From assembly GCA_007694035.1 (NCBI GenBank), contig RECM01000169.1:1-33899 (forward strand): a stretch of 33,899 nt of DNA. Reading direction: 5' to 3'. The DNA is from Balneolaceae bacterium (GTDB lineage: Bacteria > Bacteroidota > Rhodothermia > Balneolales > Cyclonatronaceae). Below the pieces are notes generated by a model, which was not told where the DNA came from, made no database searches, and saw only the letters and a list, made by a program, of their open reading frames with translations. Positions within the stretch are counted from its first letter, which is position 1. Every line of letters starts with the position of its first letter. Positions 21,664-29,841 of this stretch are shown one piece after another. The translations under genes were made by a program, and so were the position numbers.

Positions 21664-22911
21664 CTATTCTTCGAACTTTTTGAAGATCAGCACGGTATTG
21701 TGCCCGCCAAAACCGAATGCATTGTTCATGGCATACCGGATATCGCGCTCAACCGCCTCATTGGTTGTATAATTGAGGTCGCACTGAGGATCAGGTGTTG
21801 AGAAATTGATGGTTGGCGGTACCAGCCCATTGTACAAAGACAGCACTACAGCAATTGATTCAGCCGCACCGGCCGCGCCAAGCATGTGGCCCGTCATCGA
21901 TTTGGTGGAATTCAGATTGATTTTGTAGGCGTGGTCGCCAAAAACTTTTTTGATCGAGTTGGTCTCAGCCACATCCCCGAGTGGTGTGGATGTACCGTGC
22001 ATGTTGATGTGATCGATCTGTTGGGCTTTGATCCCTGCGGCTTTCAGCGCCGATTTCATGGCCAGTATAACGCCCGATCCGTTCGGATCCGGTGCGGTTA
22101 TGTGGTAGGCGTCGGCCGAAAAACCGTATCCGGTTAGCTCGGCATATATTTTCGCACCCCGCTTTACGGCACTTTCGTAGCCTTCAAGCACCATAATGCC
22201 GGCGCCTTCACCAAGAACAAACCCGTCGCGGTCGGCATCAAATGGCCGGGAGGCCGTTTCGGGAGAGTCGTTTCGGGTCGACATGGCTTTAAGCGAGTTA
22301 AAACCGGCAACGCCCATCTCAATAATCGGCGCTTCCGCACCGCCGCAGATGGCGTAATCGGCATGGCCCAGCTGAATCATGTCGTAGGCCAGCCCGATAT
22401 TGTGCGACCCCGTTGCACAGGCCGATACGGCGCAGAAATTGGGGCCCTGGAAACCATGCCTGATCGAAACATGGCCTCCGGCAATATCGGGTATGAGCAT
22501 GGGGATGAAAAACGGTGAAATACCTTTCGGGCCGCTTTCGAAGTATGAAACGCTCTGCTTGTAGAACGTCTCCATGCCCCCGATGCCGGTACCGATCAGC
22601 ACAGCCACACGCGTTTTGTCGATTTCATCCAGATTCAGAGCAGAGTCTTTGAGGGCATCGTCGGTTGCCGCAACCGCGAACTGGGTGAACCGGTCCATAC
22701 GGCGGGCTTCCTTTGGATTGATATAGTCCGCGACGTTGAAATCATCAACCATGGCAGCGAATTTGGTGGCATGCCGTTCGGTGTCGAAATGGGTGATGGT
22801 GCTCGCACCGCTCTTTCCCGATCTCAGACCCTCCCAGAAACCATCCGCACCATTGCCAACAGGGGTCAACGCCCCAAGACCTGTGACTACAACTCTCCTC
22901 TTGTCAGACAT
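21664..22911 (-). CDS. fabF: 3-oxoacyl-[acyl-carrier-protein] synthase II
   Basis: A 415-residue elongating ketosynthase of type II fatty acid synthesis that condenses acyl-ACP with malonyl-ACP. The active-site Cys165 is in 'VSACATGSHNIG', and the two histidines are H305 ('NMHGTSTPLGD') and H342 ('SMTGHMLGAAGA'), with Lys337. The length is typical of FabF. It lies 30 bases after acpP and directly before rnc. Confidence 0.97.
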   Translation of the reverse strand: MSDKRRVVVTGLGALTPVGNGADGFWEGLRSGKSGASTITHFDTERHATKFAAMVDDFNVADYINPKEARRMDRFTQFAVAATDDALKDSALNLDEIDKTRVAVLIGTGIGGMETFYKQSVSYFESGPKGISPFFIPMLIPDIAGGHVSIRHGFQGPNFCAVSACATGSHNIGLAYDMIQLGHADYAICGGAEAPIIEMGVAGFNSLKAMSTRNDSPETASRPFDADRDGFVLGEGAGIMVLEGYESAVKRGAKIYAELTGYGFSADAYHITAPDPNGSGVILAMKSALKAAGIKAQQIDHINMHGTSTPLGDVAETNSIKKVFGDHAYKINLNSTKSMTGHMLGAAGAAESIAVVLSLYNGLVPPTINFSTPDPQCDLNYTTNEAVERDIRYAMNNAFGFGGHNTVLIFKKFEE

Positions 22912-22941
22912 GCTTTTAACCCGGTAATAGGATGGCTGTTA

Positions 22942-23181
22942 TCAGGAACCTTTTTCCTGAATGTATTTAACGGCATCGCCAACAGTTGCGATATTTTCAG
23001 CATCTTCGTCGGGAATACTCATATCGAACTCTTTTTCGAATTCCATGATCAGTTCAACGGTATCCAGCGAATCGGCACCAAGATCGTTGGTAAAATTGGC
23101 GGAATCTGTTACTTCAGATTCGTCAACACCCAGTTTATCAACAATAATAGCTTTTACTTTTGAAGCGACATCTTTTGACAT
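22942..23181 (-). CDS. acpP: Acyl carrier protein
   Basis: A 79-residue acidic ACP. Ser38 in '[16 protein letters not shown]' receives the 4'-phosphopantetheine arm that carries growing acyl chains. AAGGA lies a few bases before the ATG. A 107-base gap with an inverted repeat separates it from fabG, so it may be separately regulated; ACP is usually needed in excess over the fab enzymes. Confidence 0.98.
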   Translation of the reverse strand: MSKDVASKVKAIIVDKLGVDESEVTDSANFTNDLGADSLDTVELIMEFEKEFDMSIPDEDAENIATVGDAVKYIQEKGS

Positions 23182-23242
23182 TGCGGTTCCTTATTTATTT
23201 GATTGGTAGTAAAAATAGATCGTATGTATCGTAAAAAAATCT

Positions 23243-23272
23243 GTGCTAATATAAGAAAAATGAATTTAGCAC
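23243..23272 (-). promoter_or_regulatory. Inverted repeat in the fabG-acpP gap
   Basis: GTGCTAA and TTAGCAC are exact complements with a 16-base AT-rich spacer. On the gene strand it is followed by AGATTTTTTTACG. It could be a partial terminator that trims fabG transcripts, an mRNA 5'-end-protecting hairpin for acpP, or an operator. Confidence 0.55.
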
Positions 23273-23288
23273 GTAACACCCGCGTTCA

Positions 23289-24041
23289 TTACATGGCCAT
23301 TCCGCCATCCACACGGATCGTTTCGCCTGTAATATAGCGACTTGCATCCGATGCGAGGAAAACAATGGTATCGGCAACCTCATCGGATTCGCCGGAGCGG
23401 CCCATGGGGATCGAACTTTCAATGGCTTTAAGTACATCTTCGCTGAGCTGGCCGGTCATCTCGGTGCGAATGTAGCCCGGGGCAATGGCGTTCACCCGGA
23501 TGTTGCGTGATGCGATCTCTTTGGCCAGCGATTTCGTGAAACCGATGATCCCTGCTTTGGAGGCCGCATAGTTGGTCTGACCCGCATTGCCCGATATGCC
23601 CACCACCGAACTCACATTGATGATGGACCCGCTGCGCTGACGCATCATCGGGCGGATGGCCGCCTTGCTGTAGTTGAACACACTTTTCAGGTTCGTGGTG
23701 ATCACATCGTCCCACTGCTCTTCGCTCATGCGCATGATGAGCGTATCTTTGGTGATGCCGGCGTTGTTCACAACCACATCAAGGCGCTCCCACTCCTTGG
23801 CAACCTGCTGAATCACCTCATCGGCCCGCTTTCCGTCGACTGCGTCGGCCTGAATGGCCATGGCCCTGCGGCCAAGCGCTTCAATTTCGGCTTTAACCTC
23901 TTCGGCCGCATCGGCCGAACGGGCATAGGTGATGGCCACATCGGCTCCGGCCCTGGCCAGCGCAACGGCAACCGCACGGCCTATGCCCCGGCTTCCGCCG
24001 GTTACCAGGCAGCTCTTTCCTTCAAGTGAAAAATTCGTCAT
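23289..24041 (-). CDS. fabG: 3-oxoacyl-[acyl-carrier-protein] reductase
   Basis: A 250-residue short-chain dehydrogenase/reductase that reduces 3-oxoacyl-ACP with NADPH. The Rossmann motif is TGGSRGIG (14-21), followed by NNAG and the catalytic triad Ser145, Tyr158, Lys162 ('NYAASKAG'). The ending 'ITGETIRVDGGMAM' is characteristic of FabG. It starts three bases from the fabD stop within the fab cluster. Confidence 0.97.
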   Translation of the reverse strand: MTNFSLEGKSCLVTGGSRGIGRAVAVALARAGADVAITYARSADAAEEVKAEIEALGRRAMAIQADAVDGKRADEVIQQVAKEWERLDVVVNNAGITKDTLIMRMSEEQWDDVITTNLKSVFNYSKAAIRPMMRQRSGSIINVSSVVGISGNAGQTNYAASKAGIIGFTKSLAKEIASRNIRVNAIAPGYIRTEMTGQLSEDVLKAIESSIPMGRSGESDEVADTIVFLASDASRYITGETIRVDGGMAM

Positions 24042-24043
24042 AA

Positions 24044-24928
24044 CTATTGAAATCCGTTTATTTGAACGTTCTTCAGAGTCCGTTTAACCAGCCCCTGCAA
24101 CACACTGCCCGGGCCGATTTCTGTAAATTCTGTGGTCCCGTCCTTGTGCATCTGCTGCAGTGTCTGGGTCCAGCGTACAGGGTTGAGCAACTGGTTCAGC
24201 AGGTTTGACCGGATCTCGCCGGTATCGATGGTCGGCTTGCCGGTGTAGTTGGCGTAAACAGAACATTTCGGGGTTTTGATCTTCAGGCTCTGCAGTTTTT
24301 CGCGCAGCCCCTCATAGGCCGGCTGCATCAGCGGCGAGTGAAAAGCCCCGCTTACCGGCAGCTTTTTCGCCAGTTTGCATCCACGCTCTTTAAGCAGGTC
24401 AATGGCCATGTCTACAGCGGCTTCGTGGCCAGAAATCACCAGCTGCCCGGGGCAGTTATAGTTCGCCGCCACCACATCGAGCCCGGTGGCTTCCGATGCA
24501 TCATGGCACGCATCCTCCACATCGGTATCGTCCATTCCGATTACCGCAGCCATGGTGCCCGGATTTATTTTCCCGGCCTGCTGCATCAGCTTGCCCCTTT
24601 TGCGCACTATGGCCAGCGCATCCTCAAACTCGATGGCACCCGCAGCAACAAGGGCCGAAAACTCGCCCAGACTGTGCCCGGCAACCATGTCAGGTTCTTC
24701 GTTCAGGGTGGAAAAAAGGGCAACGGAATGTACAAAAATGGCCGGCTGGGTAAATTCGGTCTGCCTGAGCCGGTCTTCAGGACCCTCGAACATGATTTCG
24801 CTCAGGGATATGCCCAGAACAAGGTCGGCTTTGTTTACATACTCACGGAAATGCTCATTCTGGTCGTAGTGGTTTTTGCCCATGCCCACAACCTGCGATC
24901 CCTGCCCCGGAAAAAGAACAGCTTTCAT
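24044..24928 (-). CDS. fabD: Malonyl-CoA:ACP transacylase
   Basis: A 294-residue acyltransferase that loads malonyl groups onto ACP. It begins 'MKAVLFPGQGSQ', has the nucleophile Ser86 in 'GHSLGEFSA' and the catalytic His197 in 'SGAFHSPLM'. 'EIGPGSVLQGL' near the C-terminus is typical. Only one base separates its ATG from the fabH stop. Confidence 0.97.
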   Translation of the reverse strand: MKAVLFPGQGSQVVGMGKNHYDQNEHFREYVNKADLVLGISLSEIMFEGPEDRLRQTEFTQPAIFVHSVALFSTLNEEPDMVAGHSLGEFSALVAAGAIEFEDALAIVRKRGKLMQQAGKINPGTMAAVIGMDDTDVEDACHDASEATGLDVVAANYNCPGQLVISGHEAAVDMAIDLLKERGCKLAKKLPVSGAFHSPLMQPAYEGLREKLQSLKIKTPKCSVYANYTGKPTIDTGEIRSNLLNQLLNPVRWTQTLQQMHKDGTTEFTEIGPGSVLQGLVKRTLKNVQINGFQ

Positions 24929-24929
24929 A

Positions 24930-25922
24930 TTAAATAGCCCATTTTAAGTAAACAGATCCCCATGTAAAACCGCCGCCGAAGGAAGCAAGTATTATATTAT
25001 CACCCTTTTTCAGCCGGCCGCTCCACTCGTACAGGCACAGCGGTATAGTGGCCGCCGTTGTATTGCCAAATTTTTCGATGTTCATCATCACCTTGTCGAT
25101 GCTGAGGCCCATTCGCCTGGCAGTGGCATCAATAATCCTGAAATTGGCCTGATGAGGAACAAACCATGCCACATCGTCGGATTCAAGGCCGTTTTTCTCC
25201 ATTATCTCAAGCGACACGTCCGCCATCGATTCAGTAGCCTTTTTGAATACGGTTCGGCCGTCCTGCCGCAGAAAATGCAGGCGGTCGGTAACCGTCTCAT
25301 GGTTTGCCGGATTCAGGCTTCCGCCGGCAGGCATGCACAGCAGTTCACTGTCTTTGCCGTCGCAGCGCTGTATGTAATCGATGATGCCCGTTCCGCCGGT
25401 ATCGGGCTCGAGCAGCACTCCCGCCGCGGCATCACCAAAAATAATGCATGTGGTCCGGTCGGTGTAGTCTACGATGGAGCTCATCTTGTCGGCCCCGATA
25501 ACCATCACCTTCTTGTACCGGCCGCTCTCAATAAGCGATGCACCGGTGGTAAGCGCGTACAAAAATCCGGAACAGGCCGCCGAAATATCGAAACCATAGG
25601 CGTTAACGGCATTGATCTCCCTCTGTATAAGACAGGCCGTGGCCGGGAAAAAGTAGTCGGGGGTTACGGTGGCCACAACAATGCAGTCGATCTCGGAGCC
25701 GTCTATTCCCCTGTTCTTCAGAATCTCTTTGGCTGCTTCCGATCCCATGAAGGCGGTTGCTTTGGCCGGATCTTTGAGAATACGGCGCTCACGTATTCCC
25801 GTGCGTGAGCGGATCCACTCGTCGTTGGTTTCAACAAGTGTTTCAAGTTCCGCATTGGTTAATACATAATCCGGAACATAATGACCCACCGCTGTAATTT
25901 TTGCGGTAATTTTTTCAGACAT
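24930..25922 (-). CDS. fabH: 3-oxoacyl-[acyl-carrier-protein] synthase III
   Basis: A 330-residue initiating ketosynthase that condenses acyl-CoA with malonyl-ACP. The catalytic triad is visible: Cys117 ('SAACSGFLYAL'), His257 ('FVPHQANFRI') and Asn287 ('GNTTAATIPL'). 'SRTGIRERRI' near residues 39-48 is the usual CoA-binding region. Whether it prefers acetyl-CoA or branched primers is not decidable here. It lies 9 bases after plsX. Confidence 0.97.
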   Translation of the reverse strand: MSEKITAKITAVGHYVPDYVLTNAELETLVETNDEWIRSRTGIRERRILKDPAKATAFMGSEAAKEILKNRGIDGSEIDCIVVATVTPDYFFPATACLIQREINAVNAYGFDISAACSGFLYALTTGASLIESGRYKKVMVIGADKMSSIVDYTDRTTCIIFGDAAAGVLLEPDTGGTGIIDYIQRCDGKDSELLCMPAGGSLNPANHETVTDRLHFLRQDGRTVFKKATESMADVSLEIMEKNGLESDDVAWFVPHQANFRIIDATARRMGLSIDKVMMNIEKFGNTTAATIPLCLYEWSGRLKKGDNIILASFGGGFTWGSVYLKWAI

Positions 25923-25931
25923 ATACGAAAA

Positions 25932-26915
25932 TTAATTCAGTGAGGTGGTAATGGTCGAATTGACCTTTTCCCTCACCATTTTTTCAGCCATGAATATCAT
26001 ATTTTTCACAGCCATGGGCGTACTGCCTCCATGACCAACAAGACTTACGCCATTTACACCCAGAAACGGTACCCCGCCAACCAGCTGATAGTCGAACGGG
26101 GCAAATGCTTCGCGAAGTACACCGGAAATGAGCTCTATCTGCTCCCGGTCGAGGCCACGCTTAACAATAACCTTTTTCACGATATGCATCAATGCATCGG
26201 GAATCGATTCGCCAAATTTAAGCAGCACGTTGCCCACAAAGCCATCACACACAAACACATCGGCTTTGCCGGAGAGGATGTCGCGGCCTTCAATATTCCC
26301 GATGAAAAAAGGGCTCTTCCTTAGCAGTTCGTGGGCTTTCCGGATGGTTTCATCGCCCTTCTCTTCCTCCTCGCCCACGTTTACCAGGCCTATACGGGGG
26401 TTTTCAACACCAAGCATACGCTGTGCAAAAACACTTCCCATAATGCCAAACTGGTAGAGCATTTCGGGCTTCACCTCAATATTGGCCCCCACATCCACCA
26501 TAAGCCGTACGCCGTTGATGGTAGGGAAATTTGAAGCGATGGTAGGACGCATAACGCCGGGCAGCCGCCCCAGTATAAAGGCGGATGCGGCCAGAAGGGC
26601 TCCGGTATTGCCCGCGCTGATGAACGCATCGCAGTGCCCCTTGGCATGCATGCCCAGGCCCACGGCGATAGATGAGTTGGTTTTCGTTTTAACGGCCATG
26701 GCGGGAGAATCATCCATGCGGATGATGTCGGGCGCATCAACAACGGATATGTTGCTGCCTGAAAAGTTCTGCTTTTTCAGTTCCTCTTCCACCAGTTTGC
26801 CGGGCCCTGCCAGCAGAATGTGGAGATCGGGCCTCTCATTTGCAGCCTGTATGGCTCCTTCTACGGGATGGTGCGGAAAATGATCACCACCTACTGCATC
26901 TAAGGCTATTTTCAT
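25932..26915 (-). CDS. plsX: Phosphate acyltransferase PlsX
   Basis: A 327-residue PlsX that makes acyl-phosphate from acyl-ACP for phosphatidic acid synthesis. It begins 'MKIALDAVGGDHFPHHPVEGA', and 'DAFISAGNTGALLA', 'DVGANIEVKPEML' and 'FVCDGFVGNVLLKFGE' are diagnostic. It is placed between rpmF and fabH as in many bacteria, coupling phospholipid entry to chain initiation. Confidence 0.96.
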   Translation of the reverse strand: MKIALDAVGGDHFPHHPVEGAIQAANERPDLHILLAGPGKLVEEELKKQNFSGSNISVVDAPDIIRMDDSPAMAVKTKTNSSIAVGLGMHAKGHCDAFISAGNTGALLAASAFILGRLPGVMRPTIASNFPTINGVRLMVDVGANIEVKPEMLYQFGIMGSVFAQRMLGVENPRIGLVNVGEEEEKGDETIRKAHELLRKSPFFIGNIEGRDILSGKADVFVCDGFVGNVLLKFGESIPDALMHIVKKVIVKRGLDREQIELISGVLREAFAPFDYQLVGGVPFLGVNGVSLVGHGGSTPMAVKNMIFMAEKMVREKVNSTITTSLN

Positions 26916-26946
26916 AAGTCTGGTACGGTTGGTTTCAGACGGGTTA

Positions 26947-27126
26947 TCAGGCGGTTACTTCAAGTATCTGACGCCCGCGGTAGTGGCCGCACTCCGAACA
27001 TACGTGGTGGCGGCGGTGGGCTGCTCCGCAGTTATCGCATTTTGCCAGCACAACATCTTCGATCTTGTCGTGTGTTCTGCGCTTATTTTTGCGGGCTTTT
27101 GAAGTTTTTCTTTTAGGATGTGCCAT
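26947..27126 (-). CDS. rpmF: 50S ribosomal protein L32
   Basis: A 59-residue basic ribosomal protein: start 'MAHPKRKTSKARKNKRRTHDK', then a zinc ribbon CDNC...CSEC and 'GHYRGRQI'. The open frame extends upstream of the ATG I use, but the family always begins at this MA-x-PKR sequence, so 27126 is the start. It keeps all four zinc-ligand cysteines. It follows the DUF177/YceD gene in the standard order. Confidence 0.96.
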   Translation of the reverse strand: MAHPKRKTSKARKNKRRTHDKIEDVVLAKCDNCGAAHRRHHVCSECGHYRGRQILEVTA

Positions 27127-27134
27127 TGCTCGGG

Positions 27135-27653
27135 TTAATTCTTGTTGATCTTGTCTTTTAAATTCTTCAGTGCATCCCAACGTGGGTCATCTTCCGGTTC
27201 ACCGGCTGTTCCGAACTGCTTCTCAAAAGGAAGCGGCTCGCCGTGTTCGTCATAAAACCTGGGATGCAGTTTTTTTACGGGTATTTCCAATAAAATTGAG
27301 TCGCGCAGCTCATCGGTAATACTCATTTTGTTACCGCTCACATCGAGCAACCGCGTTGCCATTGTTTCATTCTCTTCTTCAACTACATCGCTCTGCTTGA
27401 ACAGAACCCTGTAACTGCATGCAATTTCGTGGTCAAATTCGTCGAGCGACCGGTCGCACGTGAGTACGAACTTGGCCTCTGTAACAAATTCCACCAGTAT
27501 AGATCCATGGCGGCGCTCGAAGTGAACATCCACTTCTATATCGCCCTTTTGTGGAAATTCCAGTTCCAGCTCACCGGGCCCGAGCACAAGGCTGCGGGTC
27601 GATTTGCCCTCAGGAATATCACTGATCTTGAAAACGGTTTTCGCTATTGACAT
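27135..27653 (-). CDS. YceD/DUF177 family protein
   Basis: A 172-residue protein of the DUF177 (YceD) family, which is nearly always encoded just before rpmF and is implicated in 23S rRNA or ribosome-related processing. 'FPQKGDIEVDVHFERRHGSILVEFVTEAKFVLTCDRSLDEFDHEI' followed by a Cys-containing strand matches the family core. 'DPRWDALKNLKDK' at the end is its classic C-terminal motif. I use the ATG at 27653; a TTG at 27692 overlapping the upstream stop would add 13 residues and cannot be excluded. Confidence 0.88.
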   Translation of the reverse strand: MSIAKTVFKISDIPEGKSTRSLVLGPGELELEFPQKGDIEVDVHFERRHGSILVEFVTEAKFVLTCDRSLDEFDHEIACSYRVLFKQSDVVEEENETMATRLLDVSGNKMSITDELRDSILLEIPVKKLHPRFYDEHGEPLPFEKQFGTAGEPEDDPRWDALKNLKDKINKN

Positions 27654-27688
27654 ACAGCCGAGAAATTTACGGGTTTCAGCGTAATTAA

Positions 27689-28336
27689 TCAATTCCCTGC
27701 AAACAACCCGAACAGCCTTTCCTCAATCATGCCGATTACCTTGCCAAGATCCTCTTTCCGGTTCACGAAATCGAGGTCGTCGGTCTCTATAATCAGCTTT
27801 TGATGAGGGTAATTCATGATCCAGCCTTCGTATAACTTGTTCAATCCTTCAAGATAGTCGATTCTTATGGAATTTTCATAATCGCGGCCACGCTGCTGTA
27901 TCTGGTTTACCAGCGTCGGCACTTTTGCCTTCAGATAGATGAGCAGATCGGGCGGGCGCAGGTAATCGGTCATCTCCTTGAACAGTGATTTGTAGTTCTC
28001 GTAGTCGCGATGGCTCATCAGGCCCATGTCATACAGGTTGCGGGCAAATATCTCCACATCCTCGTAGATCGTCCTGTCTTGTATGAAACTCTGCGCATCG
28101 GTAAGCAGCTCTTTCTGCTTGCGGAAACGGCTCGACAGAAAATAGATCTGCAGGTTGAAACTCCACCGGAGCATGTCTTCGTAAAAATCCTGCAGATAGG
28201 GATTGTCGTCAACCGACTCGTAATGCGCCTCCCACTTGAAGTGGCGTGAAAGCAGGTTTGTGAGCGACGATTTTCCGGCACCGATATTACCGGCAATTGC
28301 CAGAAAGTGAAATTTTTTCTCCCGCGGGTCTGTCAT
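27689..28336 (-). CDS. Deoxynucleoside kinase (dAK/dGK-like)
   Basis: A 215-residue deoxynucleoside kinase of the deoxyadenosine/deoxyguanosine kinase type that salvages deoxynucleosides to monophosphates. The P-loop is GNIGAGKSS (16-24). 'ESVDDNPYLQDFYEDMLRWSFNLQIYFL' and 'QDRTIYEDVEIFA' carry the substrate pocket and the catalytic acidic residue. The length is normal. Its stop overlaps a possible TTG start of the DUF177 gene, so it is probably co-transcribed with the rpmF-fab genes. Confidence 0.92.
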   Translation of the reverse strand: MTDPREKKFHFLAIAGNIGAGKSSLTNLLSRHFKWEAHYESVDDNPYLQDFYEDMLRWSFNLQIYFLSSRFRKQKELLTDAQSFIQDRTIYEDVEIFARNLYDMGLMSHRDYENYKSLFKEMTDYLRPPDLLIYLKAKVPTLVNQIQQRGRDYENSIRIDYLEGLNKLYEGWIMNYPHQKLIIETDDLDFVNRKEDLGKVIGMIEERLFGLFAGN

Positions 28337-28356
28337 GTTTAATCTGATATGAGGTT

Positions 28357-29649
28357 TCAGACCGGCTTGCCTAGCAGACGGTACATTTCTTTTTTGTAAT
28401 CTTCAACACCGGGTTGATCGAACGGATTCTCGCCCAGGCAATACACATATACTGCCGTTGCCAGTTCAAAGAAGTAGATGGCCTGCCCTACAGATTGGGC
28501 ATTCAGCTCATCGAATACAACCGTAAATGGCGGCACTCCACCCCGGGTATGAGCCTCACGGGTGCCCTCGAACGCTTTGGTATTGATGTCGTGAAACGAG
28601 CGCCCCTGCAGGTAGTTCAGCCCGTCGTGATCGTCCGCTTCGGCTTCAATCCTGAGTTTCTGAACCGCCGTGTTTACCACCAGAAAGGTTTCGATGATAT
28701 TCCGGTGCCCGTCCTGTACCATCTGCCCAACGCTGTGCAGATCGGTGGAATAGCCCAGCAGCACCGGGAACAGCCCTTTGCCATTTTTCCCCTCGCTCTC
28801 GCCCATCAGCTGCTGCATCCAGCCGCCGAACGATTTCAGATGGGGCTCAAAACTGGTGAACACATCGATCCGGTACCCCTGCCCGTACAATGCGAAACGG
28901 GTCGCGGCATAGCTGAGAACCATTTCCGGCGATTTTTCCAGCAGTTGATAGGCCGCCACCGCACCGTAAAAAAGTGTGCGTATATCAATGCCCGCCACCG
29001 CGATCGGAAGCAGCCCAACCGGCGTGAGCACGGAAAACCGGCCGCCAATATTATCGGGCAGCACGAATTTGCGGTAACCGTTGGCCCGGATGATCTTGTT
29101 CAACGCCCCGCCTTCGGCACTGGTGGTGCAGATGATGTGCTCCGTTGCACGGTCACCATAGGCGGTGTGAATCCATTTGCGCAGTACCCTGAACGCCAGC
29201 GCCGTCTCGATGGTGGTGCCCGACTTGGAAATTACGTTCAGGTACACCTGTTTCGGTGTTCCATCCTCTTTGGGCCGGCTGATGTATGTTAGCAGCTCTT
29301 CAAGGTAGCGGCCGCTCATATTGTGGCCCGCATACAGAATTTCCGGCTTGCCCGGCAGCAGTTCCGGTCCCAGCGCTTCTATAACCGCTTTGGAACCCAG
29401 GTACGATCCGCCGATGCCGCACACAATAAAGATATCTGCCGACTGCCTGACCGATGCAGCCAGCGAATCGATCTCCTCGAGCAGTGCGTCGTCGGGTTGG
29501 GCAACCGTATCGCGCCACCCAAGCCATTCGGGCCCCTTTCCGGTCTTGTCCTGTAGCTGTTTAAAGCTCTCCTCCGCTTTCTTTAGCGCCTGCCCGTAGC
29601 TTCCCTCTTTCAGAAAACTCCCGGCGGTACTCGTTTCAACTCTGATCAT
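28357..29649 (-). CDS. pgi: Glucose-6-phosphate isomerase (short bacterial form)
   Basis: A 430-residue phosphoglucose isomerase that interconverts glucose-6-phosphate and fructose-6-phosphate. 'VCGIGGSYLGSKAVIEAL' and 'SKSGTTIETALAFR' hold the sugar-phosphate site. 'GGRFSVLTPVGLLPIA' and 'MGESEGKNGKGLFPVLLGYSTDLHSVGQMVQDG' match the Bacillus-type short enzyme (about 450 residues), not the ~550-residue E. coli form. It follows pfkA in the same direction across a 192-base gap filled by the 15-mer array. The ATG is at 29649, with no strong Shine-Dalgarno. Confidence 0.96.
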   Translation of the reverse strand: MIRVETSTAGSFLKEGSYGQALKKAEESFKQLQDKTGKGPEWLGWRDTVAQPDDALLEEIDSLAASVRQSADIFIVCGIGGSYLGSKAVIEALGPELLPGKPEILYAGHNMSGRYLEELLTYISRPKEDGTPKQVYLNVISKSGTTIETALAFRVLRKWIHTAYGDRATEHIICTTSAEGGALNKIIRANGYRKFVLPDNIGGRFSVLTPVGLLPIAVAGIDIRTLFYGAVAAYQLLEKSPEMVLSYAATRFALYGQGYRIDVFTSFEPHLKSFGGWMQQLMGESEGKNGKGLFPVLLGYSTDLHSVGQMVQDGHRNIIETFLVVNTAVQKLRIEAEADDHDGLNYLQGRSFHDINTKAFEGTREAHTRGGVPPFTVVFDELNAQSVGQAIYFFELATAVYVYCLGENPFDQPGVEDYKKEMYRLLGKPV

Positions 29650-29670
29650 GGATACACTCTGTATTTAATT

Positions 29671-29820
29671 CTGCACGATTCAATTATGTACGATTCAATT
29701 ATGTACGATTCAATTCTGCACGATTCAATTCAGCACGAATCAATTCTGTACGATTTAATTCAGTACGATACAATTCAGCTCGATTCAATTCTGCACGATT
29801 TAAATCTGTACGATGCGATT
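29671..29820 (+). repeat. Ten-unit 15-mer tandem array in the pgi leader
   Basis: Ten exact-length 15-base units, consensus CTGYACGATTCAATT, with point changes but no indels. A half-diverged unit (GTATTTAATT) continues toward the pgi start, which is 21 bases away. The core word GCACGATTCA also occurs as a unit of the decamer array at 2581-2840. Relative to pgi (minus strand) the core is inverted. Confidence 0.95.
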
Positions 29821-29841
29821 TCCGGCTGTCGCAACCAGCGT

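Noticed and set aside
27690-27692. TTG start for the DUF177 gene overlapping the kinase stop
   Set aside because: Possible, but the ATG at 27653 gives the usual family N-terminus; kept only as an alternative.
29671-29820. 15-mer array as a replication origin or DnaA-box cluster
   Set aside because: Units do not match the TTATNCACA box, and no dnaA, dnaN or rep gene is in the window.
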